Notes: a model not told the origin generated them from the letters alone. 64,000 nt of DNA from Nocardia sp. NBC_00416 (GCF_036032445.1 NZ_CP107932.1:3412501-3476500), one strand, 5' to 3'. Shown: positions 8,636 to 18,800, numbered from the stretch's first letter. A program made the numbers and translations.

Positions 8636-8743
8636 CCCGATCGGTCACCCGGGAATCACGCTCGCCCGGCCGGTTCGGTGAGCCCCCTTATCCGAACGCG
8701 CCCGGCAGGCCGCGGCCACCCGCCCGGATCGCGACGCGCCACC

Positions 8744-9334
8744 TCAACCCCGCGGCTCGAGAATCCGGTCCACCAATCCGTATTCGACAGCGCTCTGCGC
8801 GGTGAACACCCGGTCGCGGTCGGTGTCGTGCCGGAGCCGTTCGGCCGTCTGCCCGGTGTGGCGGGACAGGATGGATTCGATCTCGGCCCGCATCCGCACC
8901 AGTTCGTCGGCCTGCAGGATCAGATCGGGGATCGCGCCCCGGCCCTGCGCCGCCGGCTGGTGCAGCACCACCCGGGCGTGCGGGAGCATCGATCGGTGCC
9001 CGGGGGCGCCGCCGGCCAGTAGCACCGCGCCGACCGCGATGGCCTGTCCGACGCAGGTGGTGTGCACCGGCGCGCCGATGTGCTGAATGGTGTCGTACAC
9101 CGCGAGCATGGACGAGAGATCACCGCCTTCGCAGTTCACGTAGAAGTGGATCTCCTGTCCCGGGCTCTCCGATTCCAGGTGCAGCAGTTGCGCGATGAGC
9201 GCGTTGGCCACACCCGAATCGATGGGGGTGCCGAGGTAGACGATCCGTTCGGCGAGCAGATGCGAATAGATGTCGGTGATCCGCTCACCGCGCGGGTGCT
9301 GGGCGATCACGTTGGGAATGGTGTACGTGCTCAT
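8744..9334 (-). CDS. ClpP-like subunit lacking the catalytic serine
   Basis: A 196-residue ClpP-fold protein. Aligned by eye with E. coli ClpP, the nucleophile motif GQAASMGA reads GQAIAVGA, so the catalytic Ser is Ala (GCG codon). The His (VVLHQP) and Asp (DRDRVF) of the triad remain. It is therefore likely a non-proteolytic, ClpR-like ring subunit that needs an active partner, here the gene just upstream. Start: GAGAGGG lies about 8 nt before the ATG at 9334. An ATG at 9391 overlaps the upstream stop (ATGA) and would add 19 residues, so coupled translation from there is possible. It forms a two-gene operon with the active clpP. Confidence 0.88.
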   Translation of the reverse strand: MSTYTIPNVIAQHPRGERITDIYSHLLAERIVYLGTPIDSGVANALIAQLLHLESESPGQEIHFYVNCEGGDLSSMLAVYDTIQHIGAPVHTTCVGQAIAVGAVLLAGGAPGHRSMLPHARVVLHQPAAQGRGAIPDLILQADELVRMRAEIESILSRHTGQTAERLRHDTDRDRVFTAQSAVEYGLVDRILEPRG

Positions 9335-9387
9335 GGCGTGCCCTCTCGGCTCGAATGCGCTGCTGATCGCGTCGCCCGCGAATCCGG

Positions 9388-9996
9388 TCATGCGGAGATC
9401 CCCACCCGCTGCCGCTGCGGGACGACCTGCCCGAACTCGCCGACGATATGGTCGATGAACCCGTACTCCTTGGCTTGTTCGGCGTTGAACCAGCGGTCGT
9501 GCAGCGAGTCGTCGTAGACCCGGTCGTAGGGCTGCCCGGTGTCCTCGGAGATCAGGCCGAGGACGGTTTCCACGGTGTAGCGCAGATCGTCGGCCTGGAC
9601 CTCGACATCGACGGCCGTGCCGCCGATTCCCGCCGACCCCTGGTGCATCAGGATCCGGGCGTGCGGAAGCGCGAAGCGTCTGCCCCGGGTGCCCGAGGAC
9701 AGCAGGAATTGTCCGGCGCTGCACGCGAGGCCCAGGGCGAGGGTGGAGACCGGGCAGGGCACCAGCCGGATGACGTCGCGAATGGCGAGCATGGCAGGGA
9801 CCGAACCGCCGGGTGAGTGGATCCACAGCGAGATGCCGGCCTCGCTGTCCTCGGCGGCGAGGGTGAGGAACTGGGTGGCGAGCAGGGTTCCGTTGTCGTC
9901 GTCGAGCGGACCGTCGAGTACGAGGATGCGCCGGGCGAGCAGTTGTTCGCGGGCGCGCCAGCTGAAGAGCGGGGATTTTTCGTCGTCGTGAGCCAT
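9388..9996 (-). CDS. clpP: ATP-dependent Clp protease proteolytic subunit (active)
   Basis: A 202-residue serine peptidase of family S14 that forms heptameric rings with Clp ATPases. All triad residues are present: Ser in GLACSAGQ, His in ILMHQGS, Asp in LHDRWF. The N-terminus MAHDDEKSPLFSWRAREQLLARR is a ClpP1-like axial loop; the ATG at 9996 follows GGTGAGAAC. It overlaps the serine-less paralogue by ATGA, so both are made together. No clpX or clpC adjoins, and the main clpP1P2-clpX operon is presumably elsewhere. This looks like an accessory Clp core. GTATAC palindromes at 10151-10173 lie upstream and are shared with the divergent urtA. Confidence 0.93.
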   Translation of the reverse strand: MAHDDEKSPLFSWRAREQLLARRILVLDGPLDDDNGTLLATQFLTLAAEDSEAGISLWIHSPGGSVPAMLAIRDVIRLVPCPVSTLALGLACSAGQFLLSSGTRGRRFALPHARILMHQGSAGIGGTAVDVEVQADDLRYTVETVLGLISEDTGQPYDRVYDDSLHDRWFNAEQAKEYGFIDHIVGEFGQVVPQRQRVGISA

Positions 9997-10150
9997 GTTC
10001 TCACCGTGCCCGACCAGGGCGGGGACCGGCACCGCACGCTGCTGTGAGCGGATCTGCTCTCAGCAGCGCGGCCGGATCCGTCCGCCGATCGATACCCGAG
10101 CTTCACGCTGCGATACGTGACCGAAACACAGCGTCCCTAGCGTAATTCCT

Positions 10151-10173
10151 CGTATACGCCGCTGTATACAGCG
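10151..10173. promoter_or_regulatory. GTATAC palindromes upstream of urtA (possible GntR operator)
   Basis: CGTATACG (10151-10158) is followed by the perfect 14-bp palindrome CGCTGTATACAGCG (10160-10173), 55 bp before the urtA start and 155 bp from the divergent clpP start. FadR-type GntR regulators often bind T-GTATAC-A sequences, and a GntR gene lies in this gene cluster. A related element lies at 15895-15914. Confidence 0.55.
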
Positions 10174-10227
10174 AGCCGGATGAGCAAGTCAGCGGGCTGA
10201 CCTGTCCTGAGTGGAGGCCGAACGGTC

Positions 10228-11541
10228 ATGAATGCAGCCAGAACCGAGAAACTCGGAAAACCCATGACAGGCGTGGCGAAGCGCCACCCACGAAAGAGGC
10301 GGGCCCGCCGGTTGCTCGCCCTGCCGGCCGCCCTGTGCGCAACCGCGCTGGCCGTGACCGCCTGCGGTAGCTCGGCATCGGACCAGGTCGGCGCGAGCAC
10401 ACAATCCTGTGTCGATACCGCGGGCCCGGCGATCAAGGTCGGATCGCTGAACTCGCTGTCGGGCACGATGGCCATCTCCGAGGTCACCGTGCGGGATTCC
10501 ATCCGGCTGGCGGTCGACGAGATCAATGCCGCCGGTGGTGTCCTGGGCAAGCAGATCCAACTGGTCGGTGAGGACGGCGCCTCGGAGCCGACGGTCTTCG
10601 CCGAGAAGGCGGAGAAGCTGATCAGCAGCGATTGCGTCGCCGCCGTGTTCGGCGGCTGGACCTCCTCCAGTCGCAAGGCGATGCTGCCGGTGTTCGAGGA
10701 TCGCAATGCGCTGCTGTACTACCCGGTCCAGTACGAGGGCCTCGAATCCTCGAAGAACATCTTCTACACCGGCGCCACCACCAACCAGCAGATCGTGCCC
10801 GCACTGGACTATCTCAAGGGTCGCGGCGTCAAATCGCTGTATCTCGTCGGTAGCGACTATGTCTTCCCGCAGACGGCGAACCGCATCATCAAGGCCTACG
10901 CCGAGGCGAACGGAATCGAGATCAAGGGCGAGGACTACACCCCGCTGGGTTCCACCGATTTCTCGACGATCGTCAACAAGGTGCGCGGCGCGGACGCCGA
11001 CGCGGTGTTCAACACCCTCAACGGCGATTCCAACGTGGCGTTCTTCCGGGAGTACAAGAACGTCGGCCTGAACCCGAAGGATATGCCGGTCGTCTCGGTG
11101 TCCATCGCCGAGGAGGAGGTCGGCGGTATCGGTGTGCAGAACATCGCCGGTCAGCTGACGGCCTGGAACTACTACCAGACTGTGAACAACCCCGAGAACA
11201 ACGCCTTCGTCAAGGCCTACAAAGCGAAATACGGCGCGAACAAGCCGACCTCGGATCCGATGGAAGCCGCCTACGTGTCGGTGTACCTGTGGAAGAACAC
11301 CGTGGAGAAGGCGCAGTCGTTCGCGGTGCCGGAGGTGCAGAAAGCCGCCGGCGGCGTCACCTTCGCCGCGCCCGAGGGCCCGGTGACCATCGACGGCGAG
11401 AACAACCACATCACCAAAACCGCCCGCATCGGTGAGATCCGCCCCGACGGCCTGATCTACAGCGTCTGGGATTCGGGACAGCCCGTCGCACCGGACCCGT
11501 ACCTCACCGGCTACTCGTGGGCCGAAGGACTCGGGGGCTGA
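10228..11541 (+). CDS. urtA: Urea ABC transporter, substrate-binding lipoprotein
   Basis: A 437-residue periplasmic-binding-type protein of the branched-chain amino acid (Leu/Ile/Val) family, urea/short-amide branch. Residues 1-48 hold a very basic n-region ([11 protein letters not shown]), a hydrophobic stretch, and the lipobox AVTAC, so the mature protein is anchored to the membrane by a lipid on Cys. The remainder begins with [17 protein letters not shown] and contains [17 protein letters not shown] and [12 protein letters not shown], typical of UrtA. GGAGG precedes the ATG. It is first of urtABCDE, with the GntR gene, urea carboxylase and allophanate hydrolase downstream, which supports urea as substrate. 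Confidence 0.93.
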   Translation: MNAARTEKLGKPMTGVAKRHPRKRRARRLLALPAALCATALAVTACGSSASDQVGASTQSCVDTAGPAIKVGSLNSLSGTMAISEVTVRDSIRLAVDEINAAGGVLGKQIQLVGEDGASEPTVFAEKAEKLISSDCVAAVFGGWTSSSRKAMLPVFEDRNALLYYPVQYEGLESSKNIFYTGATTNQQIVPALDYLKGRGVKSLYLVGSDYVFPQTANRIIKAYAEANGIEIKGEDYTPLGSTDFSTIVNKVRGADADAVFNTLNGDSNVAFFREYKNVGLNPKDMPVVSVSIAEEEVGGIGVQNIAGQLTAWNYYQTVNNPENNAFVKAYKAKYGANKPTSDPMEAAYVSVYLWKNTVEKAQSFAVPEVQKAAGGVTFAAPEGPVTIDGENNHITKTARIGEIRPDGLIYSVWDSGQPVAPDPYLTGYSWAEGLGG

Positions 11542-11547
11542 CGCGTA

Positions 11548-12435
11548 GTGGAAGCACTCATCGGCCAGCTGTTCACCGGCCTGAGCCTGGGTTCCATCCT
11601 GTTGCTCGCGGCCCTGGGACTATCGCTGACCTTCGGTCAGATGGGGGTCATCAACATGGCCCACGGCGCGTTCATCATGGCGGGTTCCTATACGGCCTAC
11701 ACGGTGCAGGAATACCTCGTCTCCAATGCCGAGGTCTCCCTCATCGTCTCGCTGCTCGTCGGGTTCCTGGTCGGTGGTCTGATGGGCGTCGCCCTCGAGG
11801 TGATGCTGATCAAACGCATGTACGACCGGCCGCTGGACACCCTGCTGGTGACCTTCGGCGTGGGCCTGATCCTGCAGCAGGCGGCGCGCGACATCTTCGG
11901 CGCGCCGGCCGTACGTGTGGTGACGCCGGAGTGGCTCGGCGGCGGGGTGGAGATCCTGGGGGCCGTGGTCCCCAAGACTCGGATCTTCATCATGCTGCTC
12001 GCGGTACTCTGCGTGACCGCCATCGCGGTGACCATGAAATACACCGCGATGGGCCGCCGGATCCGCGCTGTGGTCCAGCATCGTGATCTCGCGGAAACCA
12101 GCGGGATCTCCAGCCGCGGCACCGATATCACGACGTTCTTCCTCGGTTCCGGGCTCGCCGGAGTGGCCGGAGTGGCGCTCACCCTGATCGGCTCCACCAG
12201 CTCCAACACCGGCGCCGCCTACCTGGTGGACGCGTTCCTGGTGGTGGTCATCGGCGGTCTCGGGCAGATCCGGGGCGCGGTGATCGCCGCGGTGGCACTG
12301 GGTCTGCTGAATTCGTTCATCGAGTACAGCACCACCGCCTCGGTGGCGAAGGTGATCGTATTCGTCATCATCGTGATCTTCCTGCAGGTCCGCCCGCAGG
12401 GACTGTTCATGATCCGGTCGAGGAGTCTGGTATGA
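11548..12435 (+). CDS. urtB: Urea ABC transporter permease UrtB
   Basis: A 295-residue LivH-type inner-membrane permease with about eight hydrophobic segments. The family segment LTFGQMGVINMAHGAFIMAGSY is present near residues 30-52, and VVIGGLGQIRGAV near residue 235 is the conserved cytoplasmic loop that contacts the ATPase. A GTG start lies 6 bp after the urtA stop. Its stop overlaps the urtC start (ATGA). It forms the membrane channel with UrtC. Confidence 0.93.
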   Translation: MEALIGQLFTGLSLGSILLLAALGLSLTFGQMGVINMAHGAFIMAGSYTAYTVQEYLVSNAEVSLIVSLLVGFLVGGLMGVALEVMLIKRMYDRPLDTLLVTFGVGLILQQAARDIFGAPAVRVVTPEWLGGGVEILGAVVPKTRIFIMLLAVLCVTAIAVTMKYTAMGRRIRAVVQHRDLAETSGISSRGTDITTFFLGSGLAGVAGVALTLIGSTSSNTGAAYLVDAFLVVVIGGLGQIRGAVIAAVALGLLNSFIEYSTTASVAKVIVFVIIVIFLQVRPQGLFMIRSRSLV

Positions 12436-13550
12436 GGGGATTCTTGACTACCCGCTGGAAGGCCTATTCAGGTTTCGCGATCGCCGCCGTACTGCTGTTC
12501 GCGGTGGCGCCCGCGGTGCTCTCGGACTTCCGGCTCAACCTGCTCGGCAAGTTCCTGTGCTTCGGCATCGTCGCCGTCGGCATCGGGCTGGCCTGGGGCC
12601 GGGGTGGCATGCTCACCCTGGGGCAGGGCGTGTTCTTCGGGCTCGGCGCCTACATCATGGCCATGCACCTGAAGATCTCCGACGCGCAGCTGCGCGGCGA
12701 CGAGGTCCCCGATTTCATGCAGATCGCCGGTATGCGCGACCTGCCCGGATACTGGGTCCCGTTCGCCTCGCCGGTGGTCACCGTGCTCGGCATCCTGATC
12801 GTGCCGCCGCTGGTGGCGGTCGTGCTCGGACTCGGGGTGTTCAAGCGCAAGGTGAAGGGCGCGTATTTCGCGATCCTGTCCCAGGCGCTGGCCGCGGCCT
12901 TCGCGATCCTGCTGGTGGGCCAGCAGTCCACCGGCGGCAGCAACGGGCTCAACCGTTTCCGCAGTTTCTTCGGACTGGCGCTCAACGACCCGGTGAACCG
13001 GCGACTGCTGTTCTTCGTCGCGGCCGCCACCCTGCTGGTGATCGTCGCGCTGACCCGGCAGTTGATGTACAGCCGCTACGGCGAACTGCTGGTGGCGGTT
13101 CGCGACCAAGAAGAGCGGGTGCGCTTCCTCGGGTACGACCCGGCCAACGTCAAGGTGGTCGCGTATGCGGTGGCGGCACTGTTCGCCGGTATCGCCGGGG
13201 CGCTGTTCGTGCCGATCGTCGGGATCATCTCCCCCGCCGATATCGGGATCGTCCCGTCCATCGCCTTCCTCACCGGTGTCGCGATCGGCGGCCGCACCAC
13301 GCTGCTCGGTCCGGTGCTGGGCGCGATCGCGGTGGCCTGGGCGCAGACCAGTCTGTCGGAGAATTTCCCCTCCGGCTGGGTCTACGCGCAGGGCGTCCTG
13401 TTCATCGTCGTGGTCGGCTTCTTCCCGGCCGGACTCGCGGGCCTGGTGACGCTGCTGCGACGGCGGAAACGGGACCCGGACAAGGAATCGGCGCCGCCCG
13501 GGCCGGCGCCGGAAACCGCGCCCGCTACCCCGGTAGGAGTGTCGTCATGA
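12432..13550 (+). CDS. urtC: Urea ABC transporter permease UrtC
   Basis: A 372-residue LivM-type permease, partner of UrtB. Features: GLAWGRGGMLTLGQGVFFGLGAY near residues 55-77, a coupling segment with RDQEERVRFLGYDPANVK near residue 220, and a Pro/Ala/Glu-rich cytoplasmic tail after residue 345. It overlaps urtB by 4 bp and its stop overlaps the urtD start by 4 bp, so translation is probably coupled. Confidence 0.93.
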   Translation: MRGFLTTRWKAYSGFAIAAVLLFAVAPAVLSDFRLNLLGKFLCFGIVAVGIGLAWGRGGMLTLGQGVFFGLGAYIMAMHLKISDAQLRGDEVPDFMQIAGMRDLPGYWVPFASPVVTVLGILIVPPLVAVVLGLGVFKRKVKGAYFAILSQALAAAFAILLVGQQSTGGSNGLNRFRSFFGLALNDPVNRRLLFFVAAATLLVIVALTRQLMYSRYGELLVAVRDQEERVRFLGYDPANVKVVAYAVAALFAGIAGALFVPIVGIISPADIGIVPSIAFLTGVAIGGRTTLLGPVLGAIAVAWAQTSLSENFPSGWVYAQGVLFIVVVGFFPAGLAGLVTLLRRRKRDPDKESAPPGPAPETAPATPVGVSS

Positions 13551-14419
13551 CCCAGCAGGTGTCGAGCGAGACCCCGGTCATCGGCGGTAACGCCGGAATG
13601 CACAGCGATTACCTGGAGGTCCGGGGGCTGACGGTCGAATTCGACGGGTTCACCGCGGTCTCGAACGTGGATCTGACGCTGTTCCAGGGTGATCTGCGGT
13701 TCCTCATCGGCCCCAACGGGGCCGGGAAGACCACCATGATCGACGCGATCACCGGTCTGGTGCCGGCCACCGGGTCGGTGCAGAAGTCCGGGGTCGAACT
13801 ACTGGGCAAGAAGGTGCATCAGATCGCCCGCCTCGGTGTGGGGCGCACCTTCCAGACCGCGAGCGTTTTCGAAGAGCTCTCGGTCCTGCAGAACCTCGAT
13901 ATCGCCGCGGGAGCCGGGCGGTCGGTGTGGACGATGCTGCGCCGACGGCCGGCCCGGGTCTCCGAGTCGATCGAACAGGCGTTGGAGACCATCGGGCTCA
14001 CCCAGTTGCGGGACAAACCCGCCGGGACGCTGGCCCACGGCCAGAAGCAGTGGCTCGAGATCGGCATGCTGCTGGTCCAGGACGCCTCGGTACTGCTGCT
14101 GGACGAACCGGTCGCCGGTATGAGTCAGGAAGAGCGCGAGGAGACCGGGAACCTGCTGCGCCGCATCGGCGGTGAACGCACGGTCGTGGTCGTCGAGCAC
14201 GATATGGATTTCATGCGCAGTTTCGCCACCTCGGTGACCGTGCTGGCGCGCGGCGCGGTACTCGCCGAAGGGACGGTGGCCGAGGTGCAGGCCGACCCGC
14301 TGGTCCAGGAGGCGTATCTGGGCACCTCCGCCGTCGCCGAGCGAGACGGTACGCGCGAGGCGGTAGCGGAGCCCCACCACTCAGGGCCCCCGCCCACTAC
14401 CGATGGACAGGGAGTGTGA
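13547..14419 (+). CDS. urtD: Urea ABC transporter ATPase UrtD
   Basis: A 290-residue LivG-type ABC ATPase. Walker A is GPNGAGKTT, Q-loop GRTFQTASV, and Walker B VLLLDEPVAGMS. The signature is AHGQKQWLEIGM rather than LSGGQ, which is normal for UrtD. A His-loop Glu-His pair (VVVVEHDMDFM) is present. The C-terminal 30 residues are a His/Pro-rich tail not needed for ATPase function. The ATG at 13547 overlaps the urtC stop. Confidence 0.94.
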   Translation: MTQQVSSETPVIGGNAGMHSDYLEVRGLTVEFDGFTAVSNVDLTLFQGDLRFLIGPNGAGKTTMIDAITGLVPATGSVQKSGVELLGKKVHQIARLGVGRTFQTASVFEELSVLQNLDIAAGAGRSVWTMLRRRPARVSESIEQALETIGLTQLRDKPAGTLAHGQKQWLEIGMLLVQDASVLLLDEPVAGMSQEEREETGNLLRRIGGERTVVVVEHDMDFMRSFATSVTVLARGAVLAEGTVAEVQADPLVQEAYLGTSAVAERDGTREAVAEPHHSGPPPTTDGQGV

Positions 14420-14423
14420 CCCG

Positions 14424-15116
14424 ATGCTGGAACTGATCGACGTTCACGCGGGCTACGGCCGCACCGAGGTGGTGCACGGAGTCGGGATCGAGGTCCCGGC
14501 CGACGGTGTCGCCGCGATCATGGGCCACAACGGCGCCGGGAAGACGACACTGTTGCGGGCGGCGGTCGGGCTGGTACGCGCCGACCGGGGTCGTATCCGC
14601 TTCGACGGCGCCGACATCACCTCGCTGCGACCGAGCGCACGCGTCCGCCGCGGTCTCGCCTATGTGCCGCAGGGCCAGCAGTGCTTCGGCCACCTCACCA
14701 CCGCCGAGAACCTGCGGGTGGTGGCCGACGGTCGCAAACGCGGTGCGGCGCTGATCGACGAGATGCTGGATCTCTTTCCCGCTCTGAAGGATCTGCTCGA
14801 CCGCCGCGCCGGACTGCTGTCGGGCGGGCAACGTCAGCAACTCGCCATCGCCCGGGCGCTGATCACCGAACCGCGCATGCTGATCCTCGACGAACCCACC
14901 GAGGGCATCCAGCCCTCGGTGGTCGCCGAGATCGAGAACACCATCACCGAACTGGTGAGCCGCGGTGGTCTCGGGGTGCTGCTGGTGGAACAGCACATCG
15001 GGTTCGCGTTGCGGGCCGCGAGCCGGTATTACGTGCTCGAGAGCGGCCGGGTCACTTCTACCGGGGCAGGCGGGGCCGGGGCTGTCGACACCGTCCGCGC
15101 CGCCATGACTCTCTAG
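14424..15116 (+). CDS. urtE: Urea ABC transporter ATPase UrtE
   Basis: A 230-residue LivF-type ABC ATPase pairing with UrtD. It has Walker A GHNGAGKTT, signature LSGGQRQQLAIARAL, Walker B LILDEPTEGIQPS, and LLVEQHIGFAL in the His-loop region. The phrase YVPQGQQCFGHLTTAENL near residue 80 is typical of UrtE. The ATG at 14424 is chosen over the in-frame codon at 14403 because GGGAG lies 9 nt before it. The TAG stop is part of a TAGGCT box that seems to serve the GntR gene. Confidence 0.94.
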   Translation: MLELIDVHAGYGRTEVVHGVGIEVPADGVAAIMGHNGAGKTTLLRAAVGLVRADRGRIRFDGADITSLRPSARVRRGLAYVPQGQQCFGHLTTAENLRVVADGRKRGAALIDEMLDLFPALKDLLDRRAGLLSGGQRQQLAIARALITEPRMLILDEPTEGIQPSVVAEIENTITELVSRGGLGVLLVEQHIGFALRAASRYYVLESGRVTSTGAGGAGAVDTVRAAMTL

Positions 15117-15119
15117 GCT
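15114..15119 (+). promoter_or_regulatory. Putative -10 of a leaderless gntR transcript
   Basis: TAGGCT overlaps the urtE stop codon and lies 7 nt before the GTG of the GntR gene. No ribosome site precedes that GTG, so gntR may also have its own leaderless mRNA. Confidence 0.45.
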
Positions 15120-15126
15120 GCGCGTC

Positions 15127-15828
15127 GTGACCGAACCACGAAGCAAACGCGAATCACGCAGCGACACTGTGTACAAGGCGCTGCGCGACGAACTCATGGC
15201 GGGCGCGCTGGCGTCCGATGAGCGGCTCGGCGAGGAGCGGCTGGGCGAGCGCTACGGCGTCTCGCGGACCCCGGTACGGGAGGCGCTGGCCCGGTTGCAG
15301 GCCGACGGACTCGTCGAACGCCGCGACGCGGGTCTGTTCCCGTATCGCCCGCGCCTGGACACCCTGGGCGATTTCTACGAGCTGCGGATCACCTTGGAGG
15401 TGCAGGGCATCGGCCGCGTCGTCGACGATCCGGACCTGGGTCACGACCGCGCGATCCTGGGACCGGAGATCGACCGCTGGCGCGCGTTCCGCACCGCGCC
15501 CCCGGAGCCGGACGCCGGTTTCGTCGACGCCGACGAACAGTTCCACACCGTCCTGCTGGACTCCTCGGGCAACCATGCCCTGACCGACGCCCTGAAAACG
15601 GTGAACGCCCGGATCCGCCCGGTCCGAATGTTCGACTATCTGACCCCGGACCGCATGCTCGCGACCATCGACGAGCACATCGCCATCGGTGAGGCCGTCC
15701 TTGCGCGCGACCTGACCGGCGCGCGTGCGCAACTGCTCGCCCATATCGACCAGTCCCGCCGCGTGGTGGCCGACCGTGCCGGTCAAGTACTGCAACTGAC
15801 CCGCTTGGCCCGCGCGACCAAGACCTGA
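15127..15828 (+). CDS. GntR family regulator, FadR/FCD type
   Basis: A 233-residue regulator with an N-terminal winged helix (DTVYKALRDELMAGAL ... GVSRTPVREALARLQADGLV, residues 10-75) and an all-helical FCD effector domain. The FCD metal/ligand residues appear as D in VDADEQFH, H in the same motif, and IDEHIAIGEAV near residue 183. It sits inside the urea gene cluster, so control of urt, uca and atzF in response to urea, allophanate or nitrogen state is the natural inference. Candidate operators with GTATAC occur upstream of urtA and at the start of uca. Confidence 0.88.
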   Translation: MTEPRSKRESRSDTVYKALRDELMAGALASDERLGEERLGERYGVSRTPVREALARLQADGLVERRDAGLFPYRPRLDTLGDFYELRITLEVQGIGRVVDDPDLGHDRAILGPEIDRWRAFRTAPPEPDAGFVDADEQFHTVLLDSSGNHALTDALKTVNARIRPVRMFDYLTPDRMLATIDEHIAIGEAVLARDLTGARAQLLAHIDQSRRVVADRAGQVLQLTRLARATKT

Positions 15829-15877
15829 AATCCCGGCTACTCCGGTAGCCGCACTGTCCACGCCGAGAGGATCGACC

Positions 15878-18800
15878 GTGACCGAGACCGCCCCGCAGTT
15901 GTATACGCAACTGCATACGCCGCTGCCCGCCTGCCTGCTGATCGCCAATCGCGGCGAGATCGCCTGCCGCATCCTGCGCACCGCCCGGCGGCTCGGGATA
16001 GCGACGGTCGCGGTGTTCTCCGACGCCGACGAGGGCGCCCGGCACGTCCGGATGGCGGATCACGCGGTCCGGCTCGGGCCCGCACCGGCCGCCGAGTCCT
16101 ATCTGCGGGCCGACGCCGTGATCGAGGCGGCGCTGTCCACCGGCGCGACCGCGGTCCATCCCGGTTACGGATTCCTCTCCGAGAACGCCGATTTCGCCGC
16201 GGAGGTGGAGGCCGCCGGTCTCGCGTTCGTCGGTCCCGCCGCCGAACATCTGCGGCTCTTCGGTGACAAGCACAGCGCCCGCGAGGCCGCGGCGCACGCC
16301 GGTGTCCCGCTCGTCGCCGGCAGCGGTCTGCTCACCGGCCCGGACGAAGCGCTGGCGGAGGCCGACCGGATCGGATATCCGGTCATGCTGAAGGCGGCCG
16401 GGGGCGGCGGCGGTATCGGGATGGCCGCCTGCGCCGGACCCGCCGAGCTCACCGACGCCTATCAGCGCGTCATCCGGCTGGCACAGAAGAACTTCGGCTC
16501 CGCGGCGGTGTATCTGGAACGTTTCGTCGCCCGCGCCCGCCATGTGGAAGTGCAGATCTTCGGCGACGGGCGGGGCCGCGCCGTATCCCTGGGCACCCGC
16601 GACTGCAGCCTGCAACGCCGCAACCAGAAGGTCATCGAGGAGGCGCCCGCCCCCGGTCTCCCCTACACCGTCAGCGAACGACTGCTCGAATCGAGCCGGA
16701 GGCTGCTCGGTGAAGTCGGTTACCGCTCCGCCGGAACGGTCGAGTTCATCTACGACGTCGACCGGGGCGAGGCCTCGTTCCTCGAGGTGAACACCCGCCT
16801 GCAGGTGGAGCATCCGGTCACCGAGGCGGTCACCGGTGTGGACCTGGTCGAGTGGATGCTGCGCCTCGCGGGCGGCGACAGCGCGTTCCTCGACGCGATC
16901 CCCGACGCCGGCCCGCCCATCACCGGCTTCGCCGTGGAAGCGCGGGTCTACGCCGAGGACCCCGGCAACGACTACCGTCCCGGCGCCGGCACTCTCACCG
17001 GGGTCGAGATTCCCGGTGCGAGCGCGCGAGTGGAGACCTGGGTCGAAACCGGTACCGAGATCAGCCCCTACTACGACCCGCTGATCGCCAAGATCATCAC
17101 CTCCGGCGCGAGCCGCCCCGAGGCCCTGCACCGGCTCCGCGCGGCACTGGACGAGACCCGGATGTTCGGCATCACCACCAACCTCCCCCAATTGCGCGCC
17201 GCCGCCACGAGTTCACCGATGCTCGACGCCCGCCACACCACGGCGACGCTCGGCAGCCTCGCCACGATCCGGCCCCGCCTCGAGATACTGCGGGCCGGTG
17301 TCTCCACCACCATCCAGGACTTTCCCGGCCGGCTCGGGCTCTGGAACGTGGGCATCCCGCCGTCGGGCGCGTTCGACGATCTGTCCTTCCAACTGGCCAA
17401 CCACGCGGTCGGGAATTCGCTGGGCGAGAACGGTCTCGAAGCCACCCTGCTGGGCCCCCGGATCCGCTGCACCGACTCCACGATCGTCTGCGTGACCGGC
17501 GCCGACGCTCCCGTCACGGTGGACGACCAGCCGGTCCCGATGTGGGAGCCGGTTACGGTCCCCGCCGGTTCGGTGCTCGAGATCGGAGCCCCCCACGACA
17601 CCGGTCTGCGCACCTACCTCGCCATCCGCGGCGGCATCCTGGCCCCCGACTACCACGGCAGCGCGGCCACTTTCACCCTCGGCGGGTTCGGCGGTATCAC
17701 CGGCCGCGCCGTCGCCACCGGCGATATCCTCGGCATCAAACCCGACGCGGGCGGTCTGCTGGAACCCGCGCCCATCCCGGTCGGCGAACGCCCGGAGTTC
17801 GGCCATACCTGGTACGTCGGGGTCGGCGAAGGTCCCCAGCCCGCGCCCGACTACTTCACCCCCGCCGATATCGCCCAGTTCTACGACGCCACCTGGCAGG
17901 TGCAGGCCCACGCCAACCGCACCGGACTGCGCCTGGCCGGCCCGAAACCGACCTGGTCGCGCACCGACGGCGGGGACGCCGGCCTCCATCCCTCCAACCT
18001 GCACGACTGCCCGTACAGTGTCGGCGCGCTCAACTTGTCCGGCGACACCCCGATCCTGCTCGGCCCCGACGGCCCGAGCCTGGGCGGTTTCGCCTGCCCG
18101 CTGACCGTGGTCTCCGCCCACCGCTGGAAACTGGGCCAGATGCGGCCCGGCGACCAGGTCCGATTCGTCCCGGTCGCCGACGACCGCACCGCCGAGTTCC
18201 GCTCCTCACCCGCGCTGCGCGGCCGCGGACTCCCCGCTCCCGAACTGCTCGGCGCCCGCGAGCAGGACAACGGCGTCCTCGGCCGTCGGGACGCCGACAC
18301 CGGCACGCCGGAGGTCAAATACCTGCGCGGCGGCGACGACAATGTGCTGATCGAATACGGCCCGATGGAACTCGATCTGGGTCTGCGGATGCGCGTCCAC
18401 GCACTGAGCGAACGCCTCGAACACGCCTCCATTCCCGGACTGATCGATATCACCCCCGGTGTGCGCTCCCTGCACCTGCACTTCGACCCCGACGTCATCG
18501 ACCAGCGCACGGTGGTCCGCCTCCTCGGCGAACTCGAGGACGATATCCCCGATACCGCCGACCTGCGGGTCCCGAGCCGTCATCTCGAGCTGCCCCTGTC
18601 CTTCGACGACCCGACCATCGGGCAGGCGATCGAGCGCTACGGCCGCGGCGTCCGTCCCGATGCTCCCTGGCTGCCGTCGAATATCGAGTTCATCCGGCGC
18701 ATCAACGGTCTGGACAGCGTCGACGAGGTGCGCGATATCGTTTTCGACGCCCGATACATGGTGCTCGGACTCGGCGACGTCTACCTGGGCGCGCCGCTGG

